This document shows, in pieces, positions 56,343 to 64,000 of a DNA stretch of 64,000 nucleotides. Each line of letters starts with the position of its first letter. The stretch's first letter is position 1. The DNA comes from Chamaelirium japonicum (taxonomy: Eukaryota > Streptophyta > Magnoliopsida > Liliales > Melanthiaceae). The stretch lies in NCBI GenBank assembly GCA_947650365.1, contig OX393553.1:38047947-38111946 (forward strand), written 5' to 3'. The notes beneath the pieces are model-generated. The model was not told where the DNA came from and ran no database searches. It saw only the letters and a program-made list of their open reading frames with translations. The position numbers and the translations under genes are program-made.

Positions 56343-59300
56343 TGTATAATTTACTTATGATTGACGGGTAGGGATCCTAAGTAAATAGGGAATCATTTTG
56401 GCACTTCGAATATAGAGAGCCTGGTAGCTATCCTAAAAATATGGCGGTACATTATGAGGCTTTTGGATGGTATTTTAGGGATGATTGCTCAATTTGTAAA
56501 TTATTTTACTTATGGTTGTTTGGTGGGGGTTCTGAAAAAATAGAGATCGATTTTGGCTAACCAAATATAAGGAGTCGGGTAATGATCCCAAAAATAAGGA
56601 AACACATGGTAATGATCTTGAATGTTATTTTAGGAAGGAGTACTCGATTTATATATAAATTACTTATGGTTTTTGGGTGAGTGTCCTAAAAAAAATAAGA
56701 AGCGATTTTGGTTTCCCAAATATAAGGAGTCTTGTAGCGATATTAAAATAGGTTAATATATATTATGTCTTTTTATAGATTATTTTAAGGAGGAGTGCTT
56801 GATTTGTATATAATTTACTTTTGATTATCGGGTGGGGAGTCATAAGAAAGTAGGAAAGCACATGACAAGACTCTTGGAGGGTGTTTATAGAAGGAGTGCT
56901 TGATTTGTATATAATTTAGTTAGGATTATCGGGTGGGAGTCTTGAGAAATTAGGAGTGATTTTGGCTCCCCAAGTATAGGGAGTCTAGTAGCAATCCTAA
57001 AAATTAGAAGGCAATGGCAAAGCTCTTAGAGGGTGTTTTTGGAAAGAATGCTCGATTGTATATAATTTACTTAAGGTTATTAGGTGGGGGTTCAATAAAA
57101 ATATGGAACTTTTTTGGCTATATAAATATATAATGTCTAGTAGTAATCCAAAAAATAGATAGCATATTGCGAGGCTCTTAGAGAGTGTTTTAAAGAGGAC
57201 TGCTCAATTGTATATAATTTACTTAAGGTTATCGGGTGGGGGTTGAAAAAAAAATATGGAGGGATTTTAGCTTCCTAAATATAGGGAGTCTAGTAGGAAT
57301 TTCAAAAATAAAGAGGCATATTGCGAGGCTCTTAAAGGGTATTTTAGAGAAGAGTACTTGATTTATATATAATTTTCTTATGATTTTAGGATGTTTTTGA
57401 GAGGCAATGGTGAGGCTCTTAGAGGGTGTTTTTGGGAAAAATGCTTATTTGTATATAATTTACTTAATGTTATCGGGTGGGGATTCAAAAAAAATATAGA
57501 GCTATTTTGGCTCCCTAAATATAGGGTGTCTAGTAGCAATCCCAAAAATAGAGAGCATATTGTGAGGCTCTTCGAGGGTGTTTTAGGGAGGAGTGCTTGA
57601 TTGTATATAATTTACTTTTGATTTTATAGTGTTTTTAGGAGGTAATGGTGAGGCTCTTAGAGGGTGTTTTTGGGAGGAATGCTTGTTTGTATATAATTTG
57701 CTTAAGGTTATCGGGTGGGCAATCACAAAAAAATATAGAGCTATTTTGGCTCCCTAAATATAGGGTGTCTAGTAGCAATCCCAAAAACAGAGAGCATATT
57801 GCGAGGCTCTTGGAGGGTGTTTTAGGAAGGAGTGCTTGATTGTATATAATTTACTTAAGGTTGATTGGTGGGGGTTCAAAAAAAATATGGAGCAGTTCTG
57901 GCACCCTAAATATCTAGAGTTTAGTAGCAATCCCAAAAATAGAGTGGCTTATTGCGAGGCTCTTAGAGGGTGTTTTAGGGAGGAGTGATTGATTTATATA
58001 TAATTTACTTATGATTTTTGGGTATTTTTGGGAGGCAATGGCGAGGCTCTTAGAGGATGTTTTTGGGAGGAATACTCGATTATATATAATTTACTTAAGG
58101 TTGTCGTGTTGGGGTTCAAAAAAAATATGTAAGCAATTTTAGGGTATGATTTTGGGTCCTTATATATAAGGAAGCACTTAGTTAGGATCCTGATGGGTGT
58201 TTTGGGGAGGAGTGCATATTTTGTATATAATTTACTTATACTTATCGAGTGGGGGTCCTAATAAATTAGGGAGTGATTTTGGTTCCCCAAATATAAGGAG
58301 TTTAGTAGAAATCCAAAACATAGGGAGGCATATGATGAGGCTTTTGAAGGGTGCTTAGGAGAGGAGTGCTTGATTTATATATAATTTATTTTAGGTTGTC
58401 AGGTAATGGTCCTGAGAAAATAGGGAGCAATTTTAGAGCCCTAATTGTTGAAAGTCTAGTAGCAATCTTAAAAATAGGAATGCACATTGCAAGTCCCTTA
58501 GAGGATATTTTGGGGAGGATGTTTGATTCATGTATAATTTACTTATGATTGATGGGTAGTGATCCTAAGAATATACGGACCATTTTGGCACTCCAAATAT
58601 AGGGAGTCTGGTAGCTATCCTAAAAATATAAAGGTACATTACGAGGCTCTTGGAGTGTGTTTTAGTGATGACTGCTCCATTTGTAAATTATTTTACTTAT
58701 GGTTATTGGGTGAGGGTTCTGAAAAAATAGAGATCGAGTTTGGCTACCCAAATATAAGGAGTCTGGTAACAATCCTAAAAATATAGAGACATGTGGTGAA
58801 GATCTTGAAGGTTATTTTGGAAAGGAGTGCTCAATTTGTATATAATATACTTATGGTTATTGTGTGAGTGTCCTAAAAAAATAGGAAGCGATTTTGGTTC
58901 CCCAAATATAAGTAGTCTAGTAGTGATATTAAAATAGGTTAGCACATATTGAGCCTCTTTGTAGGGTATTTTGAGGAGGAGTGCTCAATTTTTATATAAT
59001 TTACTTTTGATTGTCGGGTGGGGAGTACTAAAAAAGCACGAAAGCACATGATAAGACTCTTGGAGGGTGTTTATGGAATAAGTGCTCGATTTTAATATAA
59101 TTTAGTTATGATTATCGGGTGGAAGCCTTGAGAAATTGGGAGCGATTTTGGCTCTCCAAATATAGAGAGTCTTGTAGCGATCCCAAAAATAAAGAGGCAA
59201 AGGCAAAGCTCTTGGTGGGTATTTTTGGGAGGAATGCTCGATTGTATATTATTTACTTAAGGTTGTTGGATGGGGGTTCAAAAAAAATATAGAGCAGTTT

Positions 59301-62300
59301 TGGCTCCCTAAATATAGGAAGTCTAGTAGCAATCCCAAAAATAGAGACCGTATTGTGAGGCTCTTAGAGGGTGTTTTAGGGAGGAGTGCTCAATTGTATA
59401 TAATTTACTTAAGCTTGTCGGGTGGGGGTTAAAAAAAAAATAGAGCGGTTTTGGCTCCCTAAATATATAGAGTCTAGTAGCAATCCTAGAAATAGAGACG
59501 AATATTGCGAGGCTCTTAGAGGGTGTTTTAGAGAGGAGTGCTTGATTTATATTTAATTTATTTATGATTTTAAGGTGTTTTTGGGAGGCAATGGCGAGGA
59601 TTTTAGAGGGTGTTTTTGGGAGGAATGCTCGATTATATATAATTTATTTAAGGCTGTCGGGTGGGGGTTCAAAAAAAATATGGTGCGGTTTTGGCTCCCT
59701 AAATATAGGGAGTCTAGTTGCAATCCCAAAAATAGAGAGCATATTGCGAGGCTCTTAGAGGGTGTTTTAGGGAGGAGTGCTCGATTGTATATAATTTACT
59801 TAAGGATTTCGGCTGGGGTTTAAGAAAAATATAGAGCAATTTAGGCTCCCTAAATATAGGGAATCTAGTAGGAATCCAAAATATAGAGAGCCATAGTGCG
59901 AGGATTTTAGAGGGTGTTTTAGAGAGGAGTTCTTGATTTATATATAATTTACTTATGATTTTAGGGTGTTTTTGGGAGGCAATGGTGAGGCTCTTAGAGG
60001 GTGTTTTTGGAAAGAATGCTTGATTGTATATAATTTACTTAAGGTTGTCGGGTGGGGGTTCAAAAAAAATATAGAATCAATTTTACAGAGCGATTTTGGC
60101 TCCCTAAATATAGGAAAGCACTTAGTGAGGATCATGGTGGGTGTTTTGGGGAGGAATACATAATTTGTATATAATTTACTTATACTTATCGGGTGGGGGT
60201 CCTGAGAAATTAGGGAGCGATTTTGGCTCTTCAAATATAAGGAGTTTAGTTGAAATCCTAAAATAAGTAGGCATATGATTAGGCTTTTAAAGGGTGTTTA
60301 GTAGAGCAGTGCTCGATTTATATATAATTTATTTTAGGTTGTCAGGTGGGGGTCCTGAGAAAATAGGGAGCGATTTTAGCTCTCCAATTGTAGAAAGTCT
60401 GATAGTGATCTTAAAAATAGGGAAGCACATTGCAAGTCCCTTGGAGGATATTTTGGGGAGGATGCTTTATTTGTGTATAATTTACTTATGATTGACGAGT
60501 AGGGATCCTGAGAAAATAGGGAACCATTTTGGCACTCCAAATGTAGGGAGTCTGGTAGCTATTATAAAAATATGGAGGCACATTACGAGGCTCTTGGATG
60601 GTGTTTTAGGGATGACTCCACGATTTATAAATTATTTTACTTACAATTGTTGGGTGGGGTTCTTGAAAAGTAGGGAGACACGTGGTGAGGATCTTGAAAG
60701 TTATTTTGAGGAGTGCTCAATTTGTATATAATTTACTTATAGTTGTCGTGTGAGTGTCCTAAAAAAATAGGAGTGCTCAATTTGTATATAAGGGGTCTGG
60801 TAGCGATATTAAAATAGGTTGTCACATATCGGGCCTCTTTGTAGTTTATTTTGGGGAAGAGTGCTCGATTTGTATATAATTTACTTTTTATTGTTGGGTG
60901 GAGGGCCCTATGAAAGTAGGAAAGCACATTACCAGACTCTTGGAGGGTATTTATGGAAGGAGTGTTCGATTTATATATAATTTAGTTATAATTATCGGGT
61001 GGGAGCCTTGAAAAATTGGGAGCTATTTTGGCTCCCCAAATAAAGGGAGTCTAGTAGCGATCCCAAAAATAAGGAGGCAATGACAAGGCTTTTAGAGGGT
61101 GTTTTTGGGAGGAAAGCTCGATTGTATATAATTTACTTAAGGTTGTCGGGTGGGGGTTTAAAAAAAACATGGAGCGGTTTTGGCTCCCTATATATAGGGA
61201 GCCTAGTAGGAATCCCAAAATTTTATAGCATATTACGAGGCTTTTAGAGGGTGTTTTAGGGAGGAGTGCTTGATTTATATATAGTTTACTTATGATTTTA
61301 GGGTGCTTTTGGGTGGCAATGGCGAGGCAATTAGAGGTGTTTTTGGGAGGAATGCTTGATTGTATATAATTTACTTAAGGTTGTCGGGTGGGGGTTCAGA
61401 AAAAATATGGAAGCAGTTTTAGAGAACGATTTTGGCTGCCCAAATATAAGGAGTATTGTAATGATCCCAAAAGTAGGGAGACATGTGGTGAGGATCTTGA
61501 TGGTTATTTAGGGAAGGAGTGGTCAATTTGCATATAATTACTTATGGTTGTCATGTGAGTATCCTAAAAAAATAAGAAGTGATTATTATTCCCCAAATAT
61601 AAGGAGTCTGGTAGCGATATTAAAATAGGTTGGCATATATCTAGCCTCTTTGTAGTGTATTTGAGGAGGAGTGCTCGATTTGTATATAATTTATATTTGA
61701 TTATCGGATGGGGGGTCCTAAGAATATAGGGAAGCACATGACGAGACTATTAGAGGGTGTTTATGGAAGGAGTGCTCGATTTGTATATAATTTAGTTATA
61801 ATTATTGGGTGGGAGCCTTGAGAAATTGGGAGCGATTTTGGCTCCCCAAATATAAGGAGTCTAGTAGAGATACCAAAAAATAAGGTGGCAATGGCAAAGC
61901 TCTTAGAGGGTGTTTTTAGGAGGAATGCTTGATAGTATATAATTTACTTAAGGTATACGGGTAGGGGTTCAAAAAAAAAATGGAGCGGTTTTGGCTCCCA
62001 AAAAATAGGGAGTCTAGTAACAATCCTAAAAATAGAGAGCATATTACTAGGCTCTTAGAGGGTCTTTTAGGGAGGAGTGCTCGATTGTATATAATTTACT
62101 TAAGGTTGTCGGGTGGGGGTTTAAAAAAAATATGGAGCGGTTTTTGCTCCCTAAATATAGGGAGTCTAATAGCAAGCCCAAAAACAGAGAGGTATATTGC
62201 GAGGCTCTTAGACGGTGTTTTAGAGAGAAGTGCTTGATTTATATATATATATATATAATTTAATTATGATTTTATGGTGTTTTTAGAAGGTAATGGCGTG

Positions 62301-64000
62301 GCTCTTAGAGGGTGTTTTTGGGAGGAATGCTCGATTGTGTATAATTTACTTAAGATTGTTGGGTGGGGGTTCAAACAAAATATAGAGCAGTTTTGGCTTC
62401 CTAAATATAGGGAGTCTTGTAGCAATCCTAAAAAATGGAGAGCATAATGCGAGGCTCTTAGAGAGTGTTTTAGGGAGGAGTGCCCGATTGTATATAATTT
62501 ACTTAAGGTTATCGAGTAGGGGTTCAAAAAAAATATGGAGAGGTTTTGGCTCCCTAAATATAGGTAGTCTAGTAGCAATTCTAAAAATAGAGATGCATAT
62601 TACAAGACTCTTAGAGGGTGTTTTAGGGAGGAGTGCTTGATTTATATATAGTTTACTTATTATTTTATGTTGTTCTTGGGAGGCAATGGCGAGGCTCTTA
62701 GAGGGTGTTTTTGGGAGGAATGCTCGATTATATATAATTTACTTAAGGTTATCGGGTGGGGGTTTAAGAAAAATATGGAGCGTGTTTGGCTCCCTAAATA
62801 TAGGGAGTCTAGTAGCAATCCCAAAAATAGAGAGCATATTGCTAGGCTCTTAGAGGGTATTTTAGGAAGGAGTGCACGATTGTATATAATTTAGTTATGA
62901 TTATCGGGTGGGAGCCTTGAGAAAATGGGAGCGATTTATGCTCCCCAAATATAAGGAGTCTAGTAGCGATGCCAAAAATAAGGAGGCAATGGTGAGGCTT
63001 TTATAGGGTGTTTTTGGGAGGAATGGTCAATAGTATATTATTTACTTAAGGTTGACGGGTGGTGGTTCAAAAAAAATATGAAGCCATTTTGCTCCCTAAA
63101 TATAGAGAGTCTAGTAGCAATCCAAAAAATAGAGAGCATATTGCGATGCTCTTAGAGGATATTTTAGGGAGGAGTGCTCGATTGTATATAATTTACTTAA
63201 GGTTGTCGCATGGGCGTTCAAAAAATATATAGAGTGGTTTTGGCTACCTAAAAATAAGGAGTGTAGTAGCAATCTCAAAAATAGAAAGGCATATTGCGAG
63301 GCTTTTAGGGGGTGTTTTAGGGAGGTTTTTTGATTTATATATAATTTACGTATGATTTTATGGTGTTTTTAGGAGGCAATGGCGAGGCTATTAGAGGGTA
63401 TTTTTGGGAGGAATACTCGATTATATATAATTACTTAAGGTTATCGGTTTGGGGTTTAAAAAAATATAGAGCAGTTTTGGCTCCATAAATATAGGAAGTA
63501 TAGTAGCAATCCAAAAAATAGAGAGCATATTGCGATATTCTTAGAGGGTGTTTTAGGGGAAAAGTGCTTGATTATATATAATTCACTTAGGGTTGTCGGG
63601 TGGGGGTTCAAAAAAAATATGGAGCGATTCTGGCTCCCTAAATATAGGGAGTCTAGTAGCAATCCCAAAAATAGAGAGAATATAGTGAGGCTCTTAGAGG
63701 TTATTTTAAGGAGGAGTGCTCGATTGTATATAATTTACTTAAGATTGTTGGGTGGGGGTTTAAAAAAAATATGGAGTGATTTTGGCTCCCTAAATATAGG
63801 AAGTCTAGTAGCAGTCCCAAAAATAGATAGCATACGGCGAGGCTAATAGATGGTATTTTTGGGAGGAATGCTCGATTGTATAAAATTTACTTAAGGCTGT
63901 CGGGTGGGGATTCAAAAAAAATATGGAGCAATTCTTGCTCCCTAAATATATTGAGTCTAGTAGCAATCCCAAAAATAGAGAGTATATTGTGAGGATCTTA
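56343..64000 (+). repeat. Higher-order satellite array, right block (runs off the window)
   Basis: Continuation of the same monomers. The first monomer is the right half of the one cut by the LTR. Marker types recur: GATCCTGATGGGTG near 58186, GATCATGGTGGGTG near 60130, and GTGAGTGTCC near 56669, 58864, 60750 and (ATCC variant) 61554. From about 60690 on, the order of types shows skips, and from 62950 the array is mostly one monomer type plus its short partner. No interruption by other elements is seen. The array continues past the right edge. Confidence 0.93.

Overview
The window is repeat-rich plant nuclear DNA. Split exons with GT/AG borders, plant Ty1/copia and Ty3/gypsy LTR elements, L1-type LINE remnants, Helitrons, many MITEs and a plant-type QALGGH zinc-finger gene all support this. 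The zinc-finger gene is intronless and GC-rich at third codon positions, which hints at a monocot, but the species cannot be named from the sequence alone.

Layout. Bases 1-3356 hold the 5' two thirds of a copia retrotransposon read on the minus strand: 141-bp LTR, initiator-tRNA primer site, gag, protease and integrase. It carries a stop codon, a frameshift and a changed catalytic residue. It appears to sit inside an intron of a host gene. Five exons of that gene, a peptidyl-tRNA hydrolase family member resembling the chloroplast splicing factor CRS2, lie on the plus strand between 3886 and 16234. Two of them are separated by an 11.5-kb intron packed with foldback elements, microsatellites, a GC-rich island and an old copia integrase. 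The gene's N-terminal exons must lie left of the window.

From 16.2 to 34 kb there are no intact genes. The region holds Mutator-like MITEs, two hAT-like elements, three head-to-tail mini-Helitrons, a MULE with about 80-bp inverted repeats, a 3-kb Helitron carrying exon-like sequence, a Harbinger MITE, and a decayed LINE invaded by a large foldback element and two CACTA-like MITEs with perfect 3-bp target duplications. The only complete gene is at 34684-35400: a 238-residue C2H2 zinc-finger protein with a C-terminal EAR-type repressor motif and a TATA box.

From 37.2 to 45 kb there is a gypsy LTR plus gag remnant, a 5'-truncated copia element with a complete 2.1-kb LTR (minus strand), and a second related gypsy LTR. 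Both gypsy LTRs carry tandem arrays in their U3 regions. Another copia RT/RNase H remnant lies at about 47-48 kb. From 49949 to the right edge the sequence is a satellite of about 152-bp monomers arranged in a multi-monomer higher-order repeat of about 1.7-2.2 kb, interrupted by one solo LTR (54109-56342) flanked by a perfect TGTAT duplication.

The most noteworthy items are the higher-order satellite, the family of double-hairpin elements associated with (AT)n tracts, the tandem Helitrons and the Helitron with a captured exon-like segment. All coordinates come from reading the sequence. No alignment or database search was run.
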